Shown: positions 27,137 to 35,850 of the stretch, in pieces
Numbering within the stretch: position 1 is the first letter of the stretch
Layout of the letters: every line of letters begins with the position of its first letter
From: Kribbella sp. ALI-6-A
GTDB lineage: Bacteria; Actinomycetota; Actinomycetes; Propionibacteriales; Kribbellaceae
NCBI RefSeq assembly: GCF_001984195.1
Contig: NZ_MTQN01000007.1
Location: 310,001-374,000 of the forward strand
DNA length: 64,000 nt
Reading direction: 5' to 3'
The notes under the pieces: generated by a model
What the model was told of the DNA's origin: nothing
The model's input: only the letters and a program-made list of their open reading frames with translations
Database searches by the model: none
Program-made: the position numbers and the translations under genes

Positions 27137-27812
27137 TCAGGGCAGTTTGCGGCTGTCGACCAGCTCTTGGGCGACGTCGCGCAGTTTGCGGTTGGCGTCC
27201 ATGGAGTAGCGCCGCAGCACTTCGAACGCTGGGGTCGCGTCGAGCTTGTAGCGCTCCATCAGAATGTCCATCGCCTCGCCGACGAGCCGGCGGGCGTCGA
27301 CCGCCTGGGTCAGGTTGGCTGTATAGCGAGCGGCGGCGATCGCGGCCGAGGCGTGCTGGGCCAAGATGTGCGCGATGTCCAGATCGTCGTCGCTGAAGCC
27401 GTGGGCTTTGGCGCTGTACAGCGCCAGCACCGCCTCGGGGCGCCCGGCCACCAGCAGGGGCAGGTGCATCGCGGAACGGATCCCGGCAGCCAGCATCTGC
27501 TGGCACCACTGCGACGACCACCGGTCGTCTGCGGCGACGTCGGGGATCAGCAGCGCGGACCGCTCCTTGAGCGCGGTGATCATCGGACCGGCGCCGGCAT
27601 CGATTTGATCGTGGTACAGCGCGGCTAGCTTCGGGTCGGTCATTGCCATGATCTGAGCGCGTCGGGCCTTGGCGATCAGCACGACCGCGGCGTAGTCACA
27701 CCACACCCTGCAGCGAGAACTGCACCACTGTCTCGACGGTCTGCTCGACGCCGTCGGCGGCCTGCAGGTCCGCGGCCAGCCGACCGAATTCCTCGGCTGA
27801 CGAATGGTTCAT
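27137..27812 (-). pseudogene. GAF-ANTAR regulator, frameshifted near its N-terminus
   Basis: Starting at ATG 27812 the frame encodes about 38 residues (NHSSAEEFGRLAADLQAADG..., then VVQFSLQGV) and hits a TGA. The neighbouring frame from about 27706 continues the same protein as CDYAAVVLI, through a GAF domain (ITALKERSALLIPDVAADDR, then MHLPLLVAG) to an ANTAR domain (ARRLVGEAMDILMERYKLDA, then SMDANRKLRDVAQELV) at 27137. A one-base deletion near 27700 explains this. A GTG at 27706 could still start a truncated 189-aa protein that keeps most of the GAF domain and the ANTAR, so some function may remain. ANTAR domains bind paired hairpins in leader RNAs and act as antiterminators; the GAF domain would sense a ligand or redox state. 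Confidence 0.75.
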
Positions 27813-28072
27813 TGACACAGCAGGCTCCTCCTAGCCCTCGCCCAATGCTGCTCACACGAGCAGGAGTGACCCCGCGTCGCCGACCAATACCCCGCACACG
27901 TTCGGCGTAAAACTTGGCCAGCGCGCCCTGGTCGAACGCCCGGCAGCCGGAAGGAGCGCGGGCTGGACGATGCCGCTTTGATGCTTGCACCTAGCGCTGA
28001 GACGCGGTTGAGCGTCAACCGAGGCGTGCGCCCGGCTGTGCCTGAGCGGCGATGGTGGCGAGACTTGGGGGG

Positions 28073-28978
28073 ATGGAGTCGTTGGCGGGCGACCTGCTTG
28101 GGCCGGTCGGGCTGGCGCGGCGGTGAGGTGCGGTTGTGGTCGCGTAACGGCAACGACTTCACCGCGAAGTTCCCCGACGTCCAGGTCGCGCTGGCCCGGC
28201 AGGTCGACGTCGACTGTGTTCTCGACGGCGAACTGGTGGTGTGGACCGGGAACCGGCTCGACTTCGACGCACTGCAGCAGCGGATGGCCAGCACCGCGGC
28301 AACGGTGCGGCGCCGCCTGGCCCCGGCCCAGCCGGCGTCGTTCGTCGCCTTCGATGTCCTCGCGATCGACAGCGTCGATGTGCGCCCGATGCGCTGGACT
28401 GCTCGCCGTACCCGGCTGGAATCCCTCGCGGCCGGCTGGACGCCACCGCTGCAACTGTCCCCGGCCACCGCCGACGCCGACGAGGCCATGGAGTGGCTGG
28501 AACCGTTCAAGACCAGCGGCGTCGAAGGCCTGGTCGTCAAAGGCGCCTCCAGCCGGTACCTGCCAGGCCGGCGGGAGTGGCTGAAGGTGAAGCACCGCGA
28601 CACCGTTGAGGCGATCATCGGCGCCGTCACCGGGTCCCTGCAGCACCCCGAAATCTTGGTCGTCGGCCGCTACCGCGGCAAGGAACTGAAGTGATCGGCC
28701 GCACGGTCAAGCTGAAGTCCGACCAGGCGGCCGTACTCGCCAAGCTACTGAAACCGGCCTCGGCCAGGCACCCGTGGCCCGACCAGATCGCCACCCATTG
28801 GGGTAAAGGCAGCAAAACCCCGATCATCAAGGTCCAGCCCAAGGTCGTCGTCGAAGTCGCCGCCGACGCGGCCCTGCAGGCCGGCCACTACCGGCACCCG
28901 CTGCGACTCATGCGTCACCGAGCTGACGTGCAGCCCGAAGACGTCCCCACACTTCCTGAGATCAGTGCGGGCAGCTGA
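28073..28978 (+). pseudogene. ATP-dependent DNA ligase remnant, copy 1 (catalytic lysine region deleted, frameshifted)
   Basis: An initial ATG (28073, preceded by GGGGGG) encodes MESLAGDLLGPVGLAR, the ligase N-terminus. Sequence then jumps frame to GGEVRLWSRNGNDFTAKFPD, so the KWDGYR adenylation motif is deleted. The adenylation domain continues (VDCVLDGELVVW, FVAFDVLAIDSVDVR, VEGLVVKGASSRYLPGRR, WLKVKH) and ends at GKELK by a one-base deletion. The following frame carries the OB-fold part (IGRTVKLKSDQAA through VVVEVAADAALQAGHYRHP) to 28978. Copy 2 (35851-36345) keeps the base lost here. Without its catalytic lysine it cannot ligate DNA. Such enzymes join nicks, often in NHEJ-like repair. 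Confidence 0.8.
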
Positions 28979-28996
28979 TGAGAGCGTCGAGCCGGT

Positions 28997-29686
28997 TCAT
29001 CTGGCCTTGGCGGCTACATCGGCGACGATCCCGGCTGCGACTCGGTGCAATTTGATGTTGCCCGCTTGGGAGGTTCGGACCAAGAAGGCGAAGGCCCGGT
29101 CCGGGTCGAGCTGGTAGCGCTCCATCACAATGCCGATCGCCTGACCGATGCCGTTTCGGGTCTCCAACGCCCTGTGAAGGGTGTCGTCTTGGCGGCTCCA
29201 GCCCAGCGCGGCCGCGGCGAGGTTGGCGAACAGCATGGCGAGCTGGCGATCCTCGATGCTGATGCTGTGCGGCTGGTCGGAGTAGAGGTTGAACCCGCCG
29301 CGCACGTGCGGTTCCGCACGGAACTGGAACGCCAATTGCGACCCGATCCCGAAATCGCGCGCCGCCCGCGGCCCGTACACCGGCCACCGCAGATCGGTGC
29401 GGATGTCGTCGACCTGGACCACCGGTTCCTCGAGCACGGCCGCCAGGCACGGTCCCTCGCCCAGCTCGTACTGCAACTCGTCAGCTCGGACCGCGATGTC
29501 ATCGGTCGGAGCCAACGTGGTGATTTTGCCGTCCTTGGCGGTGAGAGAGACGCTCGCGTGGTCAATAGCCGGCGTTGCCGCGACCACGGCCTCGGTGATG
29601 CCTTGCAGGGTCTGCTCGACGTCCATCGGGAACCGCAGCGACAACGCGACCTGATGCATGACGGTGAGGAGTTCCGGGACTTCCAC
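28997..29686 (-). CDS. GAF-ANTAR domain regulator
   Basis: 229 aa, intact. An N-terminal GAF domain (about residues 15-160) contains DHASVSLTAKDGKITTLAPT and QYELGEGPCLAAVLEEPVVQ, the typical actinobacterial GAF-ANTAR signature. The C-terminal ANTAR domain (about 165-225) contains LETRNGIGQAIGIVMERYQL and reads through a helix with HRVAAGIVADV. It would act as a signal-dependent transcription antiterminator in the cytoplasm. No linked sensor kinase is present. It lies 18 bp from the end of ligase remnant 1, convergent to it. Its paralogue at 27137-27812 is frameshifted. Confidence 0.88.
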   Translation of the reverse strand: MEVPELLTVMHQVALSLRFPMDVEQTLQGITEAVVAATPAIDHASVSLTAKDGKITTLAPTDDIAVRADELQYELGEGPCLAAVLEEPVVQVDDIRTDLRWPVYGPRAARDFGIGSQLAFQFRAEPHVRGGFNLYSDQPHSISIEDRQLAMLFANLAAAALGWSRQDDTLHRALETRNGIGQAIGIVMERYQLDPDRAFAFLVRTSQAGNIKLHRVAAGIVADVAAKAR

Positions 29687-29789
29687 GGCGTCGGTCCGAT
29701 CTCAGCCGGCACCTACAGGTGAGTCGGACTGATCTTCGAGAGAACCGAGGATGCCTCAGCTGACCGCTGAAACGAGAAACCGCCGGTAA

Positions 29790-30359
29790 TTACACTGTAC
29801 TCCTAGGCGCGGGGAGCGCCGCCGGGCCTAATGCCGAGCAGTTGTGCACGGTGCCGATCATCCGCTGGAAAAAGCACATTCCGACGTCGCGCCCAACCGT
29901 GCTCGGCACGCTCCAACTGCGTCCAGCGCTGACACCGAACCGAAACCACGGCATCAGGTCGCAGGCCGAGCTGCGCAGCGTCCCTGGTGACAGTCCAAGG
30001 CCGCGAGGTCCCGGAGCATCAGGGTCTGCCGTGCAGCTCGACGCCGGTCGTGAGACATATGCGGCAGGGGTCCAGCCGTGGGCGGTCGTGTCTGGGTCGT
30101 CCCAGTACCAGCCGTGGACTCCGCAGTGCCGGCAGTACGGGCGCGGCCAGGTGCCCCGCTGGTCGATGCTCACGGGGTGAGCACAGGTCAGCTTGCGTAC
30201 GGCGTCGACCGCTGCGCCCAGCTGCCCGGTTCGTTCCGGCCAGGCGTCGGCACCGATCGGTGGCAACAGCTGCTCGACGTACTCGATCGCTGCGAGCAGC
30301 TGCTCACCGTCGACCGCGGCGTGGTGTCGGGATGCCGGCATACCGACATCCTCTCCCAT
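29790..30359 (-). CDS. Unrecognised small protein with a Cys/His cluster
   Basis: ATG 30359 begins two bases after the stop of the preceding small gene (TGACATG), with 189 codons to 29790. The first ~100 residues look genuine: a helical segment (GEQLLAAIEYVEQLLPPIGA) and then CAHPVSIDQRGTWPRPYCRH followed by CGVHGWYWDD, a C-x16-C-x2-C arrangement with nearby His that could bind zinc. The C-terminal ~80 residues are Pro/Ser-rich and unconvincing, so the original end may have been shifted. I do not recognise the family. Context is a decayed mobile island, so plasmid or phage ancestry is plausible. Confidence 0.5.
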   Translation of the reverse strand: MGEDVGMPASRHHAAVDGEQLLAAIEYVEQLLPPIGADAWPERTGQLGAAVDAVRKLTCAHPVSIDQRGTWPRPYCRHCGVHGWYWDDPDTTAHGWTPAAYVSRPASSCTADPDAPGPRGLGLSPGTLRSSACDLMPWFRFGVSAGRSWSVPSTVGRDVGMCFFQRMIGTVHNCSALGPAALPAPRSTV

Positions 30360-30360
30360 G

Positions 30361-30602
30361 TCAGCGGCGCGGCTGGTGGTTGTGGTTCGGCATGGCCTTG
30401 AGAACCGTCTCGAGTTCCCGTAGCCGGGCGGAGTCGAGGGGCTGGGAGCCGAGCTTGGGCTGCCGAGGGAGGCTCGCCCAGGCTTCGCGCGCTCCGCCTC
30501 GCGGTAGCTGAAAACCTCCGACAGCGGCATGCCGTACCCGAGATAGGCCCTCATCCGGTCGGCGTAGAACTCCGAGCGGCGCGCGGCCCACTGCACCACC
30601 AC
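30361..30602 (-). pseudogene. Small helical gene with an internal frameshift
   Basis: From about 30602 one frame reads VVQWAARRSEFYADRMRAYL then GYGMPLSEVFSYREAERAKP. Continuity then passes to the adjacent frame (LPRQPKLGSQPLDSARLREL, ETVLKAMPNHNHQPRR) and stops at 30361, directly before the next gene's ATG. The shift is near 30460-30480. Both parts are charged and helical, which is why I join them. No family is recognised, and the upstream start is unclear. Confidence 0.45.
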
Positions 30603-30657
30603 AGGGCGCGAACATCGGGGCCAGCATCATGAACCTGCGCAGCCTTCACAACGACGA

Positions 30658-30703
30658 GAAGGCGCCGCCCGGTGCCGTAGAACGGCACGTTGACGGCGCC
30701 TTC
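30658..30703. other. Two-tier stem-loop structure
   Basis: Outer stem GAAGGCGCCG (30658-30667) with CGGCGCCTTC (30694-30703), and inner stem GTGCCGT (30672-30678) with ACGGCAC (30682-30688) around a 3-nt loop. It lies in the gap between the AT-rich membrane gene and the frameshifted pair. It may be a terminator or a recombination scar; role unknown. Confidence 0.55.
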
Positions 30704-30872
30704 GTTCGTCCCCTGCGGTGGTGGCCAGTCAGACGACCTGTTGACTGCACAGATCGAACGCGGGCGGCAACCTGCGGCTTCCGCCAATCGCTGCACGTTC
30801 GAGGTATCCAGGCCGCTGCTCGCATCCAATCCGTCACGTATCCGCCGAGGGGGGTTACTGCGATGATATACG

Positions 30873-31079
30873 TTACTGTTCTTCAGTATTGCGCGGTTTG
30901 GTTTTTGCGCGTTTGGTGAAGAATAAGATAAAGACTAAAGCGATTGAAAGGGCTGCAATAAGTACGCCAATGCTTTGATTTCTGGTCAGCCCTGCTAGAG
31001 CTGCGAGGGCGCCAAGCAGAATCCCTGCGATGAATATTGTTAGAGAGATTGCTCTATAGTTTTTCTTAGGCTGACTCAC
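30873..31079 (-). CDS. AT-rich two-helix membrane protein, candidate immunity protein for the RHS toxin
   Basis: 68 aa from GTG 31079, with AAGGA nine bases upstream. Two hydrophobic helices are visible (ISLTIFIAGILLGALAALAG, then SIGVLIAALSIALVFILFF) with a basic tail (TKRAKTKPRN), so it is an inner-membrane hairpin. By hand count 30901-31080 is about 44% GC, far below its surroundings, a sign of recent transfer. It is the first gene downstream of the RHS protein on the same strand (94-bp gap with a strong hairpin), the usual position of an immunity gene. A longer frame upstream (to 31421) only overlaps the RHS 3' end. The immunity role is inference from position and topology. Confidence 0.68.
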   Translation of the reverse strand: MSQPKKNYRAISLTIFIAGILLGALAALAGLTRNQSIGVLIAALSIALVFILFFTKRAKTKPRNTEEQ

Positions 31080-31126
31080 TGGTGAGCTTCCTTGAGGTTT
31101 CGAATGATCTGATCTGCAGGCGAACA

Positions 31127-31165
31127 GTGATCCGGAGCGACTCAGGGATGCCTGCTCCGGATCAC
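31127..31165 (-). terminator. Hairpin between the RHS gene and the AT-rich membrane gene
   Basis: Perfect 12-bp stem GTGATCCGGAGC / GCTCCGGATCAC with a 15-nt loop, starting 8 bp after the RHS stop codon. It has no clear U-run. It may terminate or attenuate transcription between the two genes. Confidence 0.65.
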
Positions 31166-31173
31166 CGATCATC

Positions 31174-34100
31174 CTAATCGTCGTCAAGTAGTCCTTCAGT
31201 GACGACGTAGCCGATTCCGAATCCAAGGCCAGCGGCTCCCCCGATAGCTGTACCAGGGCCGATGCTGAAGATGGAACCGGCGGCCGCGCCGATGGTAGTC
31301 GTCGTGCCGATGAATCCGAGGTCGGAACGGAAGTCGGCGTCCGAGTATAGACCGGTGGGGTCAATCCTGTTGGCTGGATTCCCGCTGGCATAGGAGTACC
31401 GGCTCGCCTCGTCTGGCGCAAGCAGGAAGCTGAGGGGGTCTTGGCTGGTCCAGTTGGCGGTGGTGGTGTCGTGGAAGCGAACGCCTCGTTTGAGCCAGCC
31501 GGTTTGGTCGTCGAGGAGACCGGCGGTGTAGCGCAAGGGGTTGACCGTGGCGGAGGTTCCGGTGGAGGTCATCTGCTTGCCGGCGGGATCATAGGTGTAG
31601 GTCGCGGTCACCGTGCCCGTGTTGTTGACCAGGCCGATCGGTGAGCCTTGGTTGTCGAGGGTGTAGTAGTCGACACCAGTGCCGGTGTTGAGAGCGATGG
31701 GCGAGCCGGTGGGGTCGGTGTCGAGGTAACTGATCTGGCCGTTCTTGATGAACGACGAGATGATCGGCACGCCGTTCCGGTCGTTTTGGCCGTAGACATA
31801 ACTGGTGGTGTTGGTGCCACTGGTGGTGGAGACGAGTTCGTTCTGGTCGCCGCCGCCCCAGGTGTAGGTACTCGAGGACGAGCCGTTGGTGCGAGCCGTC
31901 ATCTGGCCGGCGGCGTTGTAGGTGAAGGTGCCCTGGGCCGGGTCGGCGGTGCGATTGCCGGCGGCGTCGTGGCTGTAGCCGGCGGAGCTGATCTGGTTGG
32001 CGGTGTTGTACGCCAGGCCCTGGACCTGGACGCCGTCGATCTTTGTCGAGGTGCGGTTGCCGGCCTTGTCGTAGGCGTAGACATAGTCGCGGCCGCCGTA
32101 GTTCGTCACGCCGGTGAGCCGGTTGGAGGTGTCGTAGCTGTAGATCGACCGAGCGGCATTCAGGTTGTTGACCGACCAGCGGATGACGCCGGTGTCGGTC
32201 GTCGCTGTCGCGGACGGGCAGGCCTGGCCGGAGACGTAAGGGGAGTAGCAGAACGAGGTGTCGTAGACCTTGGTGGCGTCGTTGGAGGCGCGCGACGTCC
32301 AGGTGCGCGAGATCCGCCCGGCCTTGTCGAAGGTGGTCTTGGTGTGCGCGGCGAACGTCGTCCGGGCGGTGTTGGTGTTGAACCAGGTGTCGGTGCGTTT
32401 GCCGTTGGCGTCGTAGGCGAACGCGGTGGCCTGACCGTTCGGCGTCGTCATCGACACAACCTGGTTCGCGGCGTCGTACGTGTAGACGGTGGTGCCCCGC
32501 GGATCGGTCTTCGACGTCAGGTTCCCGGCCTTGTCGTAGCCGTAACCGAGCGTTCCACCGCCAGAGGTCGACGTACGGGAGGTGACGCGGTTCTGGGCGT
32601 CGTAGGTGTACGTCGTGGTGCCGGAGGCGTCGGTGCGGGTCAGCACGTTGCCGGCGCCGTCGTAGGTGAATGCGACGTCGGGGGTGGTGTCGGAATACTG
32701 GATGGTCTTGATCCGGTCGGCGCGGTCGTAGGCGTAGATGGTGCGCAGCCCGCGGCCGTCGCGGACGCTGTGCAGCCGCCCGAACCCGTCGTAGTCGACC
32801 ACGACCGGCGCCAGCGACGATCCGGTCGGCGGGGTGATGTTGGTCAACTGGTGGTCGGCGTTGACGGTGTAGTCGGTGACGTTGTCCCGCGGATCGGTGG
32901 AGGTATTCAGCGTGCCGTCGGCGTTGTAGTCGACCTTGGACGTCGCGGTCGCGGAACTGTTCGCCGAGGTGAGCTGGTTGCCGGCGCCGTCGTAGGTGAA
33001 GAGCTTGTTGTTGCCCTGGGTGTCGGTACCGCCGGACGGCAGGTACTTCGCGGCGCCGGTGTTGGCGTAGGCCGCGGTTGACTTCGCGCCGGTGGCCGAC
33101 GTGACGCCGGTCAGGGATTCGCCGCCGTTGACGGCCGAGTTGTAACCGAAGGTGGTGACCCCGGAGACGCCGTTGGTCGAGGTCGCGACATCGTTGAACG
33201 CGGTGTAGGTGTTGGCCCGAGAACGGCCCACCGGGTCGGAGACTGAGGTTACCAACTCCTGTGCGTTCAGCGTGTAGTAAGTCTGCGGGCCCTCGGACGG
33301 GATCGTGGCGGTGTTGTTCGGGTCCGCGACGTAGGTTTCACCGTTGGAGTAATAGGTGAACCGGGTCGCCGCGCCGCCGGCCGGGTTCTGCTGGGTCACC
33401 TTCTTCACCCGGTGGGAGACGTCGTACTGGATGGCGGTCTGCTTGCCCTCGCCGTTGGTGATCGTGGTCAGGTCGCCGGTGGTCGCGTCGTACCCGAACT
33501 GGGTCGACTTCGAGGTCGGGTCGGTGATCTTGGTCAGTTTGCCGTTGGTATAGGTGTAGCCGACGCTGCGCGGGGTGCCGTCGTCGCCGGCCTGGGCGAT
33601 CGTGACCAGGCTGCCCGACCAGGTGAAGTTCGCCGTCTTCGCGCCCGCTCCGCCGCGCGTGGAGACGACCTGGGACAACTTGCCCGAGGTGTAGGTGAAC
33701 GTCGCGGACTGGCCGTTGCGGTCCTTGATCGACACCAGCTGACCGGTCGAGTTGAACGTCGACACCTGGTTGCTGGAGTGGTCGGTGATCGTCCACCCCG
33801 TACTCGTTTTCACCATGGTGACCTTGAACCCCGCGGGAGCGGTGTACGTCGTTGCGGTGGCGGGCTGGAACAGGCCCTCTCGGCCTTCCGGTGCCAGGTA
33901 GAGCACCGAGTTGTCGGAGTTCAGGATCACCTTCGTGTCCTGACCGACCCGCATCGCCCAACCCGCACCGGCCGAACCAGACGGCAGAGCAGCTCCCGCG
34001 GCGAGCCGCAGGCTGTTGTAGTCCAGACCGAGCTGCAGATCGCCCTGGATCCCCGGCAACAACAGATCGGACGTGGTGACCAGCAGGTTTCCAGTGGCGA

Positions 34101-34302
34101 CATCGACCGAGGCCGACACCTTGTCAGAGATCGAGAACGGGATCCGCGTCGCCGACGGACGCGCCCCGGTGAACTGGGCAGTGAGAACTGCCGCTGTGCT
34201 GGCCTCGGCTGGCAGCGCGGCGATCGCGCCCCCGGAAAAGAGCGTCAATACAGCGGCGGCCGCGCTGACGGAACGACGAGAAGACAGACTTCGGGCAAAC
34301 AA
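31174..34302 (-). CDS. Secreted RHS/YD-repeat protein with a short glycine-zipper C-terminal tip
   Basis: About 1042 aa from TTG 34302, with GGGGG seven bases upstream; a GTG at 34362 would add 20 residues. A clear signal peptide starts the protein (FARSLSSRRSVSAAAAVLTL, cleavage after AEA). The body carries many YD repeats (FTYDGAGN, YAYDRADR, YGYDKAGNLTSKTDPRGTTV), which form a beta-barrel shell around a tip in known RHS proteins. The RHS core ends at about residue 990 with the GNPANRIDPTGL boundary motif. After it only about 50 residues remain, rich in Gly/Ala (GFIGTTTTIGAAAGSIFSIG, then GTAIGGAAGLGFGIGYVVTE). This suggests a membrane-inserting toxin rather than a nuclease. The next gene is a candidate immunity protein. 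Confidence 0.9.
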   Translation of the reverse strand: MFARSLSSRRSVSAAAAVLTLFSGGAIAALPAEASTAAVLTAQFTGARPSATRIPFSISDKVSASVDVATGNLLVTTSDLLLPGIQGDLQLGLDYNSLRLAAGAALPSGSAGAGWAMRVGQDTKVILNSDNSVLYLAPEGREGLFQPATATTYTAPAGFKVTMVKTSTGWTITDHSSNQVSTFNSTGQLVSIKDRNGQSATFTYTSGKLSQVVSTRGGAGAKTANFTWSGSLVTIAQAGDDGTPRSVGYTYTNGKLTKITDPTSKSTQFGYDATTGDLTTITNGEGKQTAIQYDVSHRVKKVTQQNPAGGAATRFTYYSNGETYVADPNNTATIPSEGPQTYYTLNAQELVTSVSDPVGRSRANTYTAFNDVATSTNGVSGVTTFGYNSAVNGGESLTGVTSATGAKSTAAYANTGAAKYLPSGGTDTQGNNKLFTYDGAGNQLTSANSSATATSKVDYNADGTLNTSTDPRDNVTDYTVNADHQLTNITPPTGSSLAPVVVDYDGFGRLHSVRDGRGLRTIYAYDRADRIKTIQYSDTTPDVAFTYDGAGNVLTRTDASGTTTYTYDAQNRVTSRTSTSGGGTLGYGYDKAGNLTSKTDPRGTTVYTYDAANQVVSMTTPNGQATAFAYDANGKRTDTWFNTNTARTTFAAHTKTTFDKAGRISRTWTSRASNDATKVYDTSFCYSPYVSGQACPSATATTDTGVIRWSVNNLNAARSIYSYDTSNRLTGVTNYGGRDYVYAYDKAGNRTSTKIDGVQVQGLAYNTANQISSAGYSHDAAGNRTADPAQGTFTYNAAGQMTARTNGSSSSTYTWGGGDQNELVSTTSGTNTTSYVYGQNDRNGVPIISSFIKNGQISYLDTDPTGSPIALNTGTGVDYYTLDNQGSPIGLVNNTGTVTATYTYDPAGKQMTSTGTSATVNPLRYTAGLLDDQTGWLKRGVRFHDTTTANWTSQDPLSFLLAPDEASRYSYASGNPANRIDPTGLYSDADFRSDLGFIGTTTTIGAAAGSIFSIGPGTAIGGAAGLGFGIGYVVTEGLLDDD

Positions 34303-34362
34303 AACAAACCCCCAGTAGCTGTACGGCTTCCCCACCACGGCCCCCAAGCCAGGGAAGAACAC

Positions 34363-34878
34363 CTGTGACAGTAGGTAGGCAACCAGTCACCATCAAGAGG
34401 TTGGATCACGCAACCAGTTGCAACAAGATGCAGTTCGCAGGCAGTTCACTCATCAGCACGGTTCCGTATCCGAGGCGGTCGTACTTTGTGCACTGTCGGG
34501 ACGCTGGCGCGGCTAGGCAAGTCAAGCGGGTACTTAGCGGGCCAGGGCCGGGAGTGCTGGCGGGCGCAGTGGCCTCGGCGAGTGAGGCGAATTTACGTTT
34601 CCCGAAGGCGGAGCACCGAAAGTCGTGCCCTATGGAGTAGCCGTTGGCGGCGGACGGCAGCGTGGCATCACTCGTGGCACGAAATGGTCGCGATGTATGG
34701 GAATCTCGCCTCCGCTGAGGGATGGCGCGCAACTGGAACAGCTGTAGGGAGCGGATGCGACGCTGTCGTTCCTCCTCGTATGAGAAGGGCGTAGGTCCGA
34801 TGCACACAGGGCGGCGTAAGCAGTCCTGTCAATCTTGGTCGGCACAGGTCACTGCGGTGAGACGTTGAATGCCCATTG
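34363..34878. other. Upstream region of the RHS gene, no gene seen
   Basis: About 500 bp of less GC-rich sequence with short open frames on both strands, none with a convincing start, length or composition. No RNA structure or operator was recognised. Confidence 0.4.
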
Positions 34879-35850
34879 TCATCCCGCACAACATGACCCT
34901 CCACAGCTTGACGAGTTCGGCTGCGTCTCTACTCCGCGGTTGAGGTGGAGGCTCTTCGCCGCGACAGATATGTGGCTCGTCGAACGACACAACCACACAC
35001 GTGTCAGCACGACACTGACAGTTGCTCCCGTTGGTGCCGTGGCGTCAGCCTCTGCACTGAGTACGGCGGAGTGGTTATGGACATTCGCGAGGAGAGCGGA
35101 CGGGAGGCGGTCGTAGTCGGTCTTCGGGCCGTGGTCTCCGGGCTGTTCGAGCCATAGTAGGGTCTGGCGATCCAGGGGGACGGCGATTGCTATCGCGCCC
35201 GCTAGCCCTCTTTCGTCGTAACCGTCGCCCGGTACCAGGGAGACTGGGACGTCTGAGGCCACGAGCCGTTTCCGCGTGTAGATAACGCGGGACCAGGACC
35301 GGTCGTAAACGATGGCGGTCGCTCTGTCGTATGTCCTGGCGAGGATGTCGAGGTGCTCTTCACCGTCGACGACGACCTCAGGTCCTTCGGGCGAGTGGAT
35401 GTCGTCCCACACGCGTTCGGCCTCGGCTATGGATACCGCGCGGCCCAAGCCTTCGCTCATCGCATGCTGGAGGTAGGCAAGACCGCCCATGCCAACCTGA
35501 GCCTGAACGGTGATCGCAGCGACCTCGGCCATCCGCCGACGGTTGTCGGGGCCCCGGAGATATTGGCGGGGCGACCCAACGGGCGAGCAGTGCGCGATCG
35601 TTGTCCTGAAGTTCGAAGGTCGGCATGTCGATCGCTCGCCGCAGGGCCGGTGCGATCTCGTTCTCCACCTCGCTCAGCCACCGCTCCCATGCATCGGTGA
35701 CCGTCCCGTCTGGAAGAACGACGGTGTAGAAGTTTTGATGACCGCGGCATCGGTCACCGACACCTCTCGGCGACGACCCGTGTCGAGGTCCAGTTGAATG
35801 ATGCGCTCGTCGACGTCAGCGACGCCGCGCAGATGCAGCCGGGGCACCGC
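34879..35850 (-). pseudogene. DUF4238-like gene with two frameshifts and a truncated N-terminus
   Basis: Three frame segments form one protein. VPRLHLRGVADVDERIIQLD leads to VSVTDAAVIK. The next frame reads NFYTVVLPDGTVTDAWERWL and SEVENEIAPALRRAI to LLARWVA. The original frame then resumes at QYLRGPDNRRR and runs to SDVPVSLVPGDGYDERGL and LLWLEQPG before ending at 34879. The two shifts (near 35733 and 35565) compensate each other. The start is missing: the coding trace stops at about 35850, where plus-strand ligase remnant 2 begins. DUF4238 proteins are of unknown function, often in mobile or defence-rich regions. The C-terminal 60 residues look atypical. Confidence 0.7.

Noticed and set aside
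34406-34807. 133-aa minus-strand frame upstream of RHS
   Set aside because: Composition and start are unconvincing and the opposite strand is equally open; no family recognised.
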